DNA of 64,000 bases from Gamarada debralockiae (taxonomy: Eukaryota > Ascomycota > Leotiomycetes > Helotiales > Hyphodiscaceae): positions 1-64,000 of the forward strand of contig NXFV01000714.1 in NCBI GenBank assembly GCA_002803225.1. Reading direction: 5' to 3'. The notes beneath the pieces were generated by a model, which searched no databases, had not been told where the DNA came from, and was given only the letters and a program-made list of their open reading frames with translations. Below, piece after piece: positions 22,314 to 34,176 of this stretch (positions are counted from its first letter, which is position 1; every line of letters starts with the position of its first letter). A program made the translations under genes and the position numbers.

Positions 22314-25009
22314 ATAGCCTGAATCGTGTTCGAAACTGGCGGAATTTGCAGATACATTCATTTATTCTTTTGGGGCTTATAGATTTGAGATGAGTGTAGC
22401 GTTGGCAGCACCTGGTGCGAGATTTTAGCAATTCAAAGCAAGAAGCATTCGCATTTCCACAGCTACACAAACCCGAAGCTATGCGTTCGAGATCTGGAGA
22501 CTTGGTTATTTGCAGACTCGACGCTGCAACAGCGCGGCGAGCAAAAGAAACTGAGCGGTGTAGACCATTTTAACCCACTAAAAGTAGATCACCACCCAAA
22601 GCAGCAGAAGGAAACATTTCTTTTGATGATGCCATTTTTCTCCAATGCCATTGCTCAACAGACAGGTCGGAAGCATTGCCATTCCAGATTTACCTCAAGA
22701 GGCGCAGCGGTGGGAGGCATCGCCAGGGTAGAACCGTCCCGCCCCTTGCAGCGCATGGCCTAAACGTGGGGCGTGGGGGTTGGTGGAAGAAACGTTCTAG
22801 AAGCCATGTGGATTATTGGATGCGCCGCAAGGGACGTGCACTGGGTCTTGTGATGGAATCTGGGTCGATGGATGGTAAGATGGGATGTGACAGCAATATT
22901 GACGGATCTGATGGGGCTGAAAGGCGTTGAGGATGAGAAAGGACCTATGGTTATCTCTTATCTGAGAGGCTATCTCGATTAACTGTATGTAATGGATTGA
23001 CATGGTACACCAATTTTGTAGGAGGGTGGAAGGTTCATGCCCAATGTTCATGGGTTCAAAGCATAGGTATAGGTCATGGCAGATCCGAACTAGATACTCC
23101 GCAGCGAGTCTTCTGAGAAGATGAGGGACGTTCGGGTACTCCCTAACTATGCCACCTTCTCCGTTCGGTCGCTTGAAGAGAAGAGGAGAGATGATGTGGT
23201 CCGGCTATTTATCACAATTTGATCGATTCCGAGCGTCACAAGACGTGACGGTCAGCAGGTCGGTATGCCTTCCAGCTCGGAAGGGCCTCCGGGTTGATGG
23301 TTTGGAGCGCACGGCCTGGCGGATGTGGGAAAGGTGCCAATTCGTCGCTCTTTGCGTTTGATGAAACTCAATTTTAGAGATTGCTTGCGTAGCCTGGGAA
23401 GAGAGGACCTTGTGACCTCCGCCGTTTGGTGAAAGATGACAATGAGTCAAGCGGTTGGTGACATTTCATTTCAGCCGAGCGTTTGAGCGGCGAGCGGGTT
23501 GACGGCTCGGAGGAGGCGGTGAGAAAGTGAGAAAGGGTCTTATAAAGCTGAATTGGAAAGAGGAGGATTCAATAATCTTTACCAGAAAAGAGCGATGGAC
23601 GGCGTTATGCAAACCCGTTGATTTCCATCCGTGGAAGGATGTCTTGGACCGGGTCGGAAGAGAGTTTTCGAGAGGCTACCTCCCCGCCTTTTCTCTGCCT
23701 TGGAAGAGGTGTGAACTGGTTACATACGGGCTTTGAGGTACAAGGGGTTGGCCATCGACGGAGCGTTTGTGGACGCCCACATCCAGGGCCAACCCACTGT
23801 TAGGCTGGTAAGCGCAGGGGATGAATAATTACCTTTGTACAACGTGAAGTGAAAGATCACATACCATTGCTTGAGGCGAACAAGCATCTGAATACTGACA
23901 TGTGAGATGAATAACGAACGATGGATGGAAGAGTCCATAAGAGAGGCGAGCCCAGCCTCTGGGTGGTGCAACAATCCAGACTTCCATCCTACCTCTATCG
24001 CCAGTCCATCATCGACTCCTATCAAGAGTAATCTCGTACTCCCGTATACGTTACCTTTTCCGTCGTCCGCGCGCATATCTGACAGTTTCTCTCTGACCTC
24101 TTCGGAGATATTTGATTCAAGAACCTAGAATTTGCCTCCCCTGGCAAATTGGCTTTCACAAAAGTCGAAACCATAAATCGGAGCTTGTCTTGAGTTCCTG
24201 GCCGGGTCTCCAAGGGGCATCCCATACCGGTCAAGAAGGGGAAAGCGGCGATAATCCTTTAACTCCAGGGTTGTCGGACCTGTTGTTCAGCTTTTCATGC
24301 CCCTCGAGCCCTTGCCCCTCCTTTCACAGTCCCGAGGCCCTGGGCCGGTGCGACAAAACCAAGCGATTCGACGTTTGTACCTAGCTTATCCTGCCCCAAA
24401 AAAAAAAAAATCACCGTCGCCGTCCAGCACTTGAACCATCGGAACCAGGCTCGTCAGCTGCCTCTTTTCTCCCCACTAAAACTCAGTCCTACTCCCAAGT
24501 AAGCTTGGTCTTGGTCTCGACTTCTTCCTATTATGTACTAATTAGCCAGCTCACCACTAAACCTCTAGGAGAAGAAAAGCACAAACGACTTCTTCCTTCC
24601 GTTCTTTGTTCGTCGATAAAACACTACTTCCACATGCGCCCTTCAAACACATATGGTACACCGTATCCCAAGATCAAAGCTGCGAACACTACTGGTTGTA
24701 CCATATACGATCTTTACATATAAAAATTTCACTTCTTTTTTGGGGTTAAGAGGAGTTGGGATACGAGAACACAACCTACCTTCGTTGATCGAGCCCTCCA
24801 CAACTACAAGTCTGCGCCCACAAGAAATCCCGGCTCGAGACAACCAAAAACCCCGAATACCCACCTCTCGTCATTTGACGTCCAGAAATACAACTCTCGA
24901 ATGCTAAATTATTCGCCGGGAAGGTTTCTGACGCAGCACTTCTAGGTAGGCTTGCCTACCTGAGAAGAGCTGCTTCAGTCGTCGGTGGAATTCTGGCTTT
25001 GCTACGAGG
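22314..25009. other. Gene-free interval of 2.7 kb
   Basis: This spans the SDR 3' flank to the next gene start. Open frames on both strands stay below 120 codons and have no domain-like character. An A-run lies at about 24397-24409. It may include a long promoter and 5' UTR of the AreA-like gene. I found no tRNA or transposon signature. Confidence 0.6.
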
Positions 25010-26689
25010 ATGTCGTTGATCCTTCCTAAAGGGTTTGTAGTCAACAGCCCAGACATTGAAGGGCAGATCGAGCAAATCAACGCTGCGCCTTTGAATATCG
25101 AGGAAATTGCCAAATTCTGGAAAGGTAACTGGGCATATGTCACCAAAGAGTAATTATCTAATCTTTGGCAGTCTATACTACCACTAAGCGAAGACTCCTC
25201 GATCCTACGGCTGAACGTCTGGAGAACTACTGGTGGCGCATATGGGGAAGTCAGAGACGAGAGTTGAATGCCGCAACTGTTGCGAGACTCTTCGCATATA
25301 TCTCGGATGGCCAGAGCTTTGTACCACTCCGGGGGCCTATGAATCGTGATGAAGGAACCCCGCCATTGGTATGAGCTATCCGCTCGCAAAAACCGTCTCG
25401 TACTGAAATTGGACTCTTAGAATAGAACTACTCGTCATGGACCTGGAGCCGCAAGTACCACTGCTCTTCACCGCCCTAGCCAGAGCAGACCGAGCACTAC
25501 GTCTTCCTCCACCGCATCCAAGGCCCCAGTCGTAATGCCCCATCCGATTCTCAAAAAGACCAGAGGCCCGTCTTCTACTGGGCCGCGACCGACTGCTCGT
25601 TTCATCTCACCGCACGAATCTGAAGCTGAGACAGGCACCACCACCACCAACTCGTCCACCAGGTCCATCAGCCCGAATTCACACGTCGTTGTGCAGCCCC
25701 CGTCACCAGATTCGCAAAGCTCAAAGACGGACAAGAAAGCCACTGTTGCTAAGAAGGGTGGCCGTGTTGTTCCGACGGCGGCAAAGAAGACGAGACCAGT
25801 GATTGCCAAGCGTCAGAGCCCCCAATCCTCGACTGACAGTGCAGCCAAGGTCGAAGTACAAAATGCAAACCAGTCATCTGCGGGGAGGACCCCACCGACC
25901 TTTTCGGAGGATCTTCGAGGCAAGGGAAAAGCACCTTCGAGGTTTCAAGAAAATATCTCTCCAGAGCATCTGGCTGCTCAATCACCAAGAAAACGCCCCT
26001 CGTCAAAGTCTGCAGATCCAAAACGCACTTCACCGAGGAAGTCAAGTCGAAAAGGCAGCGGCGAAGAACGTAAAGGGAGCACGCAAGAAGTAGTTGCTCA
26101 GGGAGAGCCTGGTCCATCTTCAGGGCTTCACTCGATCGAGAATCAACAGATCCCTAGCGGAGACATGTCAGAGGAAGACTTTGAGCTGCAACGAACAATC
26201 CTCGAGGAGGCTAATGCCCGTGTAAAGAATACATGCACGGTGTCGCAACCTACGTTTAACGAGGCTCAGGATGAAGACCTTGGGGCTCCAAAGACATCAC
26301 TTCTCACAACTTCTGACGGTGCGCAGGATCAGGACATGGGTGCGATTCGATTACTTCCACACGGTGCTAAGAGTACCGCCAGAGTGGTATCAACACTTGC
26401 TGCTGCCACCGGACAATTGGACTTCGGCGACGCTACCTGCGCTCCGCTTCCACAAGTGACGGGAGCTAAGGGAAAGAATAAAGGAAAGGGAAGAGATCAC
26501 GAGGAAGTTGAACGAACTGAAATGTTCCCCAAAAGACCAGTGCCACCGATTTCGGAAACTGCAGTTGCACCCATCCCTGAGGGGTCACTGGCGAGAAGCA
26601 AAAGTCAACTTACGCTGCTATTGGAGAAGGATCGAGCGAGGAGTGGAGAGCACAAGCCTAGAAACGAGAAAAGGGATAAACAAAAATAG
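25010..26689 (+). CDS. AreA GATA-like (DUF1752) and DUF3295 protein
   Basis: Exons are 25010-25124, 25172-25368 and 25421-26689, giving 526 aa. Residues ~35-75 (IAKFWKVYTTTKRRL then ERLENYWWRIWGS) form the short AreA GATA-like motif seen at the N-terminus of nitrogen regulators and in TORC1/Snf1-linked fungal regulators. Then comes HPILKKTRGPSSTGPRPTAR, the conserved core of DUF3295-type proteins. The remainder is Ser/Pro/Lys-rich and disordered, with short acidic patches (SEEDFELQRTILEEAN). There is no GATA zinc finger, so it is probably a regulatory adaptor rather than a DNA-binding factor. That role is inference from the family. Confidence 0.8.
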
Positions 26690-27461
26690 ATGGGAGTCAA
26701 TCGTTCGTTCCACTTGAAGGGATCGGGGAGAGGCTCTATATGTGGATATGGGAGGCAAAAGTTCAGTTAGTTTCAGCGATGTTATTTCTTACACGACCAC
26801 TGGTTGCATTGGGAGGCGCTGAGCTTGCTTGAGGGCTTTTCATGGGGTTGCGGGGTATTGGCTGTTGCATTGCTATCGGCGTCTTGGCAAGTTGCTACGT
26901 TTTCGAGCAAATATGATGGAGAGACGGATTGTATGGTTGTATGTATGACTATGATTGAGGGTACATATGGGTACAGAACAAACAAATACAAATACATTGC
27001 TCAAAGAATCACTAGAGGATTGTTGTGGAGAGGTAATTTCCCGTAAGGTACGTGCTTCTCTGTAACGCCATTTCCAATCGTTCAAACCTCATTCCACTTT
27101 CAGATTTATCTCCATATTTTCCACCACATCAAATCTTCTAGTCGCATGGATCTAGAGACAAGAGAAGAAGTATCAATCCAGGAGTGGAAGGTCTGAGTCT
27201 CTTCGAAACCTCGACCAGTAAGATCTCACTTACCATTCCACTACCGGAACCCCCCCTGTTTTGCCGCCTAATTTTGTTCCTGCGGGTTGCGGCTGCTGTG
27301 CCTCAAATCCTTCCAGCGCTTGGCGAAGGATTGGAATGAGTCTTCCCTATCCTTGCTTTTAAAGACTGTCAATCTCTCAATCTCTCAACCTTGGGTTTTA
27401 CTTTCTTCCTGTTCCTAGCTTTTCAAACTTGGCGAGTTATTGAGCTGAAGTTGCAGCTACG
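26690..27461. other. Intergenic, 772 bp
   Basis: This is the 3' flank of the AreA-like gene and the promoter region of the next gene. A pyrimidine-rich stretch (CTCTCAATCTCTCAACC) lies near 27370. Nothing else is seen. Confidence 0.6.
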
Positions 27462-28157
27462 ATGTTCTTCTTCCTCTCCCTCCGCGAATCCCAATCTCGG
27501 CCCGGCACAATCGAGCCTGACATTCTCCCCTCGTTCTCCTCCGGCACCACCCACTCCCAAGATTCCAATACCCCAAAAGTCACCTCAGCGACATACTACG
27601 CGTCCTCCTTTCGTGCGTATATCACGGATTGGAATCTTGAGCGCAGTGCATTGGTTAGGAAGTTAGCTTGTATATTGGCAGTTTGCTTGCATGTCCCGAT
27701 CAATGTTATCACTATAGTCAGCTATGGAATAAGCTTGATGATGTTCTTTGGGATCATTATTTCTGTATTGAATTTGCTGGGGGTTGGGGTGGCAATGTGG
27801 AAGTTGGATGTTATGACAGGGCAGAGGCTGTTTTTCAACAGGATGTGCGTACCATTCCTTCTCCTTCAACCCCTCCCCCTCCTTTGCCCTTCCACCATCG
27901 CCCTTCCTTTCCTGTGCGGATGAATTGGAATAAGACTGACGAGGAACAGATACAGCAGAACGCACTTCGACTATGTGATACTGGGTTTATTGGCCGTGTA
28001 TGGCTTCTCGTTTGGCATGTTTGTCTTCGCGCACATGCGACTTAAATACTGGGTTTGGTTCTTTAGGATTGTATGGCCGTGTCTGATTGCTACAGATATA
28101 TTTTGCTTTATTGCGGGGTGGGTTGCTACTTGGAGAGATGTTAGTGTGGCGCTTTGA
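27462..28157 (+). CDS. Small four-helix membrane protein, unknown function
   Basis: Exons 27462-27844 and 27950-28157 give 196 aa. The N-terminal ~65 residues are soluble and Ser/Thr-rich. Four hydrophobic spans follow: around LACILAVCLHVPINVITIV, MMFFGIIISVLNLLGVGVAM, YVILGLLAVYGFSFGMFVF and IVWPCLIATDIFCFIAGWV. The intron (105 bp) falls between spans 2 and 3 and is needed to keep frame. I do not recognise the family. Coding status rests on the frame-preserving splice and on the regular spacing of hydrophobic segments. Confidence 0.72.
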
Positions 28158-28552
28158 GCTGCATAGGGTTGGAATACTTGGATAGTATCGAGGAAGTTTT
28201 CGAAGCTGGCAGTGAAGGAGAAAGATAAACGCTGGATACCGAAGTACCTCTTTTCGGAGCTTTTCGAACACAGACAGCCCCAAGCACTCGAAACATCGAA
28301 GTCACAATCGCCGGAACGAGGCCATGGCCTGGAAGTTGTTGCTGCTCTGCAGCTCATACTTGATGTGCTCTATTACTATTAAGTTTGAGACGAATGAATG
28401 CCTATGTTTTAACTCCTGTTTTCATCCCTCGATGGTTTGACTTTTCCTCTCGTTCTCCATCGTTTTTGGCTCCTCTCCTGATCACTCAAAAAAGTTTGAG
28501 TGATTGAACCTTCCTCAATGAACCCCTTTGGTATCCCACATTCTCAAAACAC
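28158..28552. other. Convergent intergenic, 395 bp
   Basis: This is the 3' flank of two convergent genes, with no feature seen. Confidence 0.55.
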
Positions 28553-29374
28553 TCAAAGTTTTGCCCGACGTCCCAGAGCCTTCAAGCCTGCAGCGATCTT
28601 CTTCGCATCAATATACGCCACCTGGAACACTTCATCCCCCTCACCCTTCAACAACGCTCGATAGAAGTCATTCGCAACCCTATCCCTATGCCAATACTGT
28701 GGATCATTCACATCTTTCACAAACACCGCCCCCACATCCCCCTTTTTCCCATTGCTCCCCTTAAACACAAACTTCTCTTCATCAAACACGGCAGCGGGCG
28801 AGATAAGCATCTTGTCTCGATGCTCTCGATCAACCGCTCGCGCGATTAATAAGTCTGTTTCCCCTGGTGATGTTTTTGAGGGAGAGGGGAATACGTCGGT
28901 GAAAAAGGTTGCGATGTGAACCAGTGAGTTAGGTACTTCTGCTAGGCTGGTGACCCAGAGACGGGAGTTGGGTCGCCGGGTTGAGTAGACGTGTAGGATG
29001 AGACGCGCGAAGAGTTGGACCAACATTCCCTTTCGCCTGAGTTCAGGAGCAACCACGGTAAGGCCGGTGTGAAGTACTTCCCTTTCCTCTTCGGGTAGCT
29101 CTGGGATGGTGATCATGACAGCGGAGGTGAAGGCGAGGAGCTCTCCGTTTTCTCCATTGGATTTCTTGGTGTGGGCAGTAACGACCACCTTGTCGTCTGC
29201 ATTCGAGAAGATTTGATAATTCGGTAGAGGATTAAGAGAAAGCGATGCGAATTTCCTAAGCTCGTCTACCAACTCGGCTGTCTGGCTGGGAGGGTACCTC
29301 AACCCAGGTCGATCATGGATTGTGAAAATGATATCCTCCATCTTTCCTTCGCCCGGAAAACACCAAAATTGCAT
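28553..29374 (-). CDS. Acetyltransferase-like (GNAT-fold) hypothetical protein
   Basis: This is a single exon of 273 aa. An alternative start at Met12 (29341, MEDIIFTIHDRP) would give 262 aa and looks more natural. The centre reads HTGLTVVAPELRRKGM then LVQLFARLILHVY, which resembles GNAT motif A, with the R-R-x-G acyl-CoA pyrophosphate loop after a beta strand. The C-terminal part (VANDFYRALLKGEGDEVFQ) shows no domain I know. Function is unassigned; acyl-CoA binding is inference from the loop. Confidence 0.68.
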   Translation of the reverse strand: MQFWCFPGEGKMEDIIFTIHDRPGLRYPPSQTAELVDELRKFASLSLNPLPNYQIFSNADDKVVVTAHTKKSNGENGELLAFTSAVMITIPELPEEEREVLHTGLTVVAPELRRKGMLVQLFARLILHVYSTRRPNSRLWVTSLAEVPNSLVHIATFFTDVFPSPSKTSPGETDLLIARAVDREHRDKMLISPAAVFDEEKFVFKGSNGKKGDVGAVFVKDVNDPQYWHRDRVANDFYRALLKGEGDEVFQVAYIDAKKIAAGLKALGRRAKL

Positions 29375-29949
29375 AGAATTGAAGGCCCTTTTAATAACTT
29401 ATACCAAACCTTGACTCTGATATTTTCTGGGCTCTCTACACTATTATTCTGCGTTTGTAAAAGTCGGCGAAGTCACACCCTGGCAGCGTGATCCGGCAGC
29501 ATGACCTGGCAGCGTGACGCTGTCAGCAATGTTCGGCCAGCCTCTTTTTCCTCTTCAGGGAGCGAGGGCTTGCACATCTCACTTAAACCCACGCAAACGG
29601 ATTTATCGTTCCATTCAAGCTGAACAAGAATATAAATAAATTCGAACGTCAATGCTCAGCTTGCGTCAACTTTTTAATTCGTTCAATTTGTCGGATTTGT
29701 TATTTTCTGGAAGCCAGAAAGCGGGTCGTGTTGCCACCCGGTGTCGTTGTCCTATTGTTTTTGAGGAATGTGCAACGTGCTTGGTTGGCCAATACAAGTA
29801 ATATTGACGTGGTAACTTCAAGCTGGAGGTAGTTCCTCAGCAGAAAGCCATCTACGACTGCTGATTTGGTGCAGAGAGTTTACAACACCGTATGTTGTTG
29901 GACTTGACAGAGGAAATTGCGATGCTAAGAGGTAATACAGTTATCTATT
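29375..29949. other. Intergenic with a short direct repeat
   Basis: No gene is seen. CCTGGCAGCGTGA occurs at 29479-29491 and again at 29505-29517, with a degenerate copy CCGGCAGCATGA between them, making a three-unit array of ~13 bp period. A P450 relic begins near the right end. Confidence 0.6.
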
Positions 29950-31465
29950 CCAAAGCTCAAATCCTTTCGCTTGGGTAAGAAAAATCGTTCTGCGTCGGGC
30001 ACTCTTTGGGGAGTTCAGGAAAATTGCCTGATACTGTTCTCGGTGCGTCGGTTACTTTCCAAGATGTAAGTCTTCCTCCATCGAAGCTTCCATTTTTTTT
30101 GATCGCTCAGTGCTTCCCGATCTCAATGTCAATCAGACAATTTTTCTAAACTACTAGATCCTTCACATTGAATTCACGCTTGGACCTGAAAGCGATACGG
30201 TTCCAAGCTCTATCCAGCAGCGTCTGAATTCCTCTTCTTCTCTTGTAAAACATGTACCACCGATGTGTGAGGAGATACATGATGGTTTGAGGAGAGTCGT
30301 CTCATCAGCCGAATCGAAACTTCTGATGAGCAAGGAGCGAGAGGGGTGGACTTCTATTGTACTTCTGCATGCGACGCTATCCATCATCAGCCAAGTGATT
30401 TGTAGGTTTCTTGTAGGCAAAATACTGTCCAGAGGCTCCCTCTTCATTCAGAATGTCGCGGACTTCTCGTACTCGGTGATACTTTGGTCCATTATTCTCG
30501 ACTGGTGTCCGGCCGTTCTTCGTTCATGGGTTGCTTGGCTCTTGCCCATTGAGAGGACTAAGAAAGCGGTTTCAAGCGTCCTACAAGGGGACATAGTTGA
30601 ATGTTTGGACGCTCGCCCGAGAACTCCGCCCTTCTCCAAGAACTGGTGGGAACATCACTCAACGAGCATTCGGTCACATCCACTCAATCGATGAAATCAT
30701 CGGAGCCACTACGGTTCAAGTGTTATCCATCACTTTCGGAGCAATAGATCCTACCACAGTGGCATTTTCCCCAGTAGTCTTGGATCTGTTGAGTCAGTCC
30801 TCCAGTCTCTATCTTGGTTGCAGGAAGAGGCAAAAAAGGTCCTCGCTGCTCCTGGCCACGTGTGGGGCTTTGAATCTGTGAAGGAGTTAAAGTTGATGGA
30901 CAGGTAAGCAAGACCCTTCTCCAACCTTCTCCGAGCTTGCACTAGCTAATTTCCCCCACCTTTATTCGAGAATCGCAGAGACTCCATCCGATCGGTGTCA
31001 CTTTGGCTGCCAGAAAGGCCATTTGCAAAGGCGGCTGGACGTTTCAGAACGGCGATCACGCTCCCCAAGGCCACTTGTCTCGGTCCCTACGTACGCCGTG
31101 TATCGTGATGAGAGGTGGTACTCGACCCCTGGTGAATTCGATGGGTTTCACTTTGTTCCAAATGAAAAGCATTGTCCTCAAAGCAGCAGGAAGTTAACAG
31201 CACAAGGAGATGCCTTTCTTGCATTCGGGTACGGCCGGCATGCGTGGCCAGTTAACCCCAAAACGCTACAAAATTAGACTGGTCCTGAAACTGATTCTCT
31301 GATAGCGCGGGACGTGCATTCGGTCTTTTTATCATGAAGTTGCTGCTTGTGAATCTGATACTTGACCATTATTTGGAGGAGCTACCAAAAAGGCCCGTAG
31401 ATAAGACACTTGGCAACTACCTCGTCCCAGATCTGAAAACTATCATTCGAGTCCCAAAGAAGTAA
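29950..31465 (+). pseudogene. Cytochrome P450 relic
   Basis: Recognisable P450 pieces lie in order across all three forward frames. They are RALFGEFRK then LPDTVLGASVTFQD (~30000-30067), ILHIEFTLGPESD after an intron, ILDWCPAVLRSWVAWLLPI, an I-helix-like VLSITFGAIDPTTVAFSP (~30720), LQEEAKKVLAAPGH (~30820), RLHPIGVTLAARKA (~30990), VSVPTYAVYRDERWY (~31080), FGYGRHAWP (~31230) and GRAFGLFIMKLLLVN to the stop at 31465. Frames change near 30020 (extra A), between about 30600 and 30720, near 30800 and near 31075 (one base lost). The heme-ligand cysteine position in GRHAxP is TGG (Trp) at 31245-31247, and the splice acceptor just after it no longer fits. It cannot make an active enzyme. The family looks like fungal CYP monooxygenases of secondary metabolism; the subfamily is not assignable. 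Confidence 0.88.
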
Positions 31466-31576
31466 TGCTTATAAATTATAATTAAATAGACAAGTAGAGT
31501 TGTCAAAATCTTAGGTACAATGTCCAATGCCAAATCTAAAGCAGTTCGCGAGAGCAAAATGGCAGTCATAAACCAC

Positions 31577-32549
31577 TCAGTCAGTCGTAGAAATCTGCTT
31601 CAGCGTCACTAAAGCCTTCTCTCTGACCTCTTGGAGTATTCTCAACATGGCTTCATCTTTTGTTTCTCCCTCTCTCGGAACAGTATTCACTGGATCCAAG
31701 ACTTTTACTCTGATCGTTCCACTATCAAAATGCTTCTCCGGAACATGGAAAACATGTGCACAATTCGCAACGACGATAGGCACCAAAGGGAGGTTTCCAG
31801 CGTCCATAGCAACGGCTACAGCTCCACGCTTGAAGGGCAGCAAATCTGCTTTCTTGGAGTAGCTACGAACTCCCTCCTAAATAGAAGATCAATTTCATGT
31901 TTTTCGACCAAAAGTGGGAAGCCTTACAGGGAACATAACCAGATTCATGCCCTCGCGACGCAGCATCTCGGCAGCATCCAGAATGATTTTCTTGTTGGTG
32001 AGTCCCGAGGATTTCGGTGGATCCACAAAGACAGATCGGCACAGCTTCATGTAGAGTCCCAAAACAGGCATCTTACTGACCCTCCACACAGCACACGAGA
32101 CCGTATGGGGTTGCCAAAGCTGTGTTTCTGTTAACTCCATCATCTCGCCTAGATCATAGCAATGAATAACGCACTCGTGCAAGAACCAAAAGATCAATCT
32201 CGCTCTGATGATTAATGACGAAGACACAAGGTCCTTTAGGACTTTTCCCTCCCCATCCCGTCAATTTCTCCTCGCCTTCGATTTTAAGCTTGATGTCGAC
32301 GACAGGGGCAGTGATGTACCACCAAAGCCGTGAGGTGGTATGTTGGGCGAGATCATGACGGCCGAGGAGAGTAAAGATACAGAGGGCAAAGGCGCTGTAG
32401 ATCGCGGCCACGAACAAAGTCAGGCCGGCGTAGGCGAGAAAGAGGTTGAACCGCAGAGGGTTGGGGAACTTGAGGAGGAGGCGGGAAAAGAGGAGGGGGA
32501 ATAAAGCGAAACCGAGACCGAGAAGTAGAGTCGTGAGAATGAGCGCCAT
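31577..32549 (-). CDS. SLC1: 1-acyl-sn-glycerol-3-phosphate acyltransferase (LPAAT/AGPAT)
   Basis: It converts lysophosphatidic acid to phosphatidic acid in the ER or lipid-droplet membrane. Exons are 32549-32175, 32119-31928 and 31876-31577, giving 288 aa. N-terminal hydrophobic spans are followed by motif I NHQSEID, with catalytic His and Asp. A motif II-like region is SVFVDPPKSSG, and motif III is FPEGVRS, created across the second splice junction where most family members have FPEGTRS. Motif IV-like is LPLVPIVVANC. All catalytic residues are present. The VFVDPPK segment differs from the usual FIDR, so it may be a paralogue of the main SLC1. It lies tail-to-tail with the P450 relic, 111 bp away. 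Confidence 0.88.
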
Positions 32550-34176
32550 TACGTGAGTGTTTGATAAAAGTGAAGTCCAAAGAGAATGGGAGAATTGTTG
32601 GTGAAAGTGACACTTGTCATTCAGCTGAAATGCAGTTACAGGGGTTATGGGCTTATGTCAGCCTACCGTTTTGCAGCAAGCCGATCTGTCGCAATGAAGC
32701 TATTCAAAGTTTTCACTTCCGTGAGGAGAAAACAAAATTGGCCTCTTGATGGAGTGAATGATGAAGTGGTGAGAGTTTCGAAAACGTTGGTACTGGTAGG
32801 TCAACAGATCTACAGGGGTTGCCACTTACGTCATCCTGCAGGAGGGGCATCTCACGACTGAACACTCTGGAAGCTTGTTAAAAAAGGGGTTGGGTCCAGC
32901 AATAAGTCTTAGGTAGGGCTGCGACATAGAGACCATACAATCTTCCAGCAAGGATTTCATCCGCCATGTATTCTAGTTAAGTCCCTTTTCGACCGTGTTG
33001 CCGTTTCCTAGATCGTTTCAAAACGTCCTCATCCAAGCCAAAGTTACGTAAGGATTTACGTTATGAGGACCTTCGTATCTCATTGGGCTCGGGTTCCTTG
33101 TCCGAGTCCATTAAGCAGGCTGTCGCGACATCTACTGCCTGCCTTCACTTGAGCAAGTAATGTCATGGCAAGTGCATCCTAATACGATAGAGCCAAAAGG
33201 ACAACCGTTGCGAGCCAATGAATACGGTGGCGGCGTAGCTGCTTTTATGCTAGTCACCTGCTAAATTGGAAGATTGCAGTGCTTTCATCAACTTGCCTTG
33301 AAATATGAAATTGAATTTTTCTCCTACCCTTCCAGAACAGGCAATGGGGCACATGTCCCTCCCGTTCGTGGCGCATGGGTAGTTGGACTTTCCCCCTTGG
33401 GACGCGGCTGGTTGATTAGGCTCGGTTGTCTCAAAACGGTAGACTACAAGCAAAACCGCCCCTCGAGGAAAAGTTTGTAAACTTATGTTGACAATGGACG
33501 ATGAAGCTTCAAATTTTCTGGGTAGGACGAGAGATAACGGCTTCGAAGTCTCGATTCCTACAGTTCTTACCATGAAAACGTGACGAATGTATTAACTCAA
33601 TTAATGCATAGCCCTCAGATGAACACTGAGGTATGCACCCTTGATAGGTACGAAATTCCGGGGTTAAAAGGATCCCTAAGGCCTGACAGGGGCCCAGGAT
33701 AAGTTGGAAATAGTTGGGCTAATTCTCCATTTTAATACGACTGGTTGGTCACGGCTTCTGCCCAAGTACGATTATGGCGCCTTGTGACATTAAGAAATAG
33801 CATTTGTTCGTGTAGGAGATGAGGTTTCTGGCAGTGCAGAAGCATAGCAAGCTCCAGGCGACATCATGGCACAGTGCACAGCCTGGACTCTGGTCATCGT
33901 GTGCAGAGTTTTTCTTTCTCATGTGGAGTTCGGTGAAAGTTCACAGTATCGCTTTGACAGCTTGGCGATATTTCATCTTCTCATTCATTCATTCATTCAT
34001 TCATTCATTCATTCATTCATTCATTCATTCATTCATTCGTGCCTGTCTTTTTCCACATTTGCTTGCCTGCATCTCCAATTCAGTGATTCGACCCCTCTGT
34101 TACTTTTATTCCTCTTGACGAGTCTCAGTTGCTCGGACAAATTTCATCAATCTTGTCTCCAGGTTTGGGTTTGAAA
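32550..34176. other. Divergent intergenic region, 1.6 kb
   Basis: This lies between the acyltransferase (minus) and the sulfatase-like gene (plus). No gene is seen. It holds a TCAT microsatellite at 33981-34038, listed separately. Confidence 0.6.
33981..34038 (+). repeat. (TCAT)n microsatellite, about 14.5 units
   Basis: This is a perfect 58-bp run of TCAT/ATTC units, 139 bp upstream of the start codon of the sulfatase-like gene. It lies in its likely 5' UTR or promoter. Open frames across it (repeats of FIHS) are artefacts of the repeat. Confidence 0.95.

Noticed and set aside
33819..34174. Open frames rich in FIHS repeats
   Set aside because: They are translations of the TCAT microsatellite.
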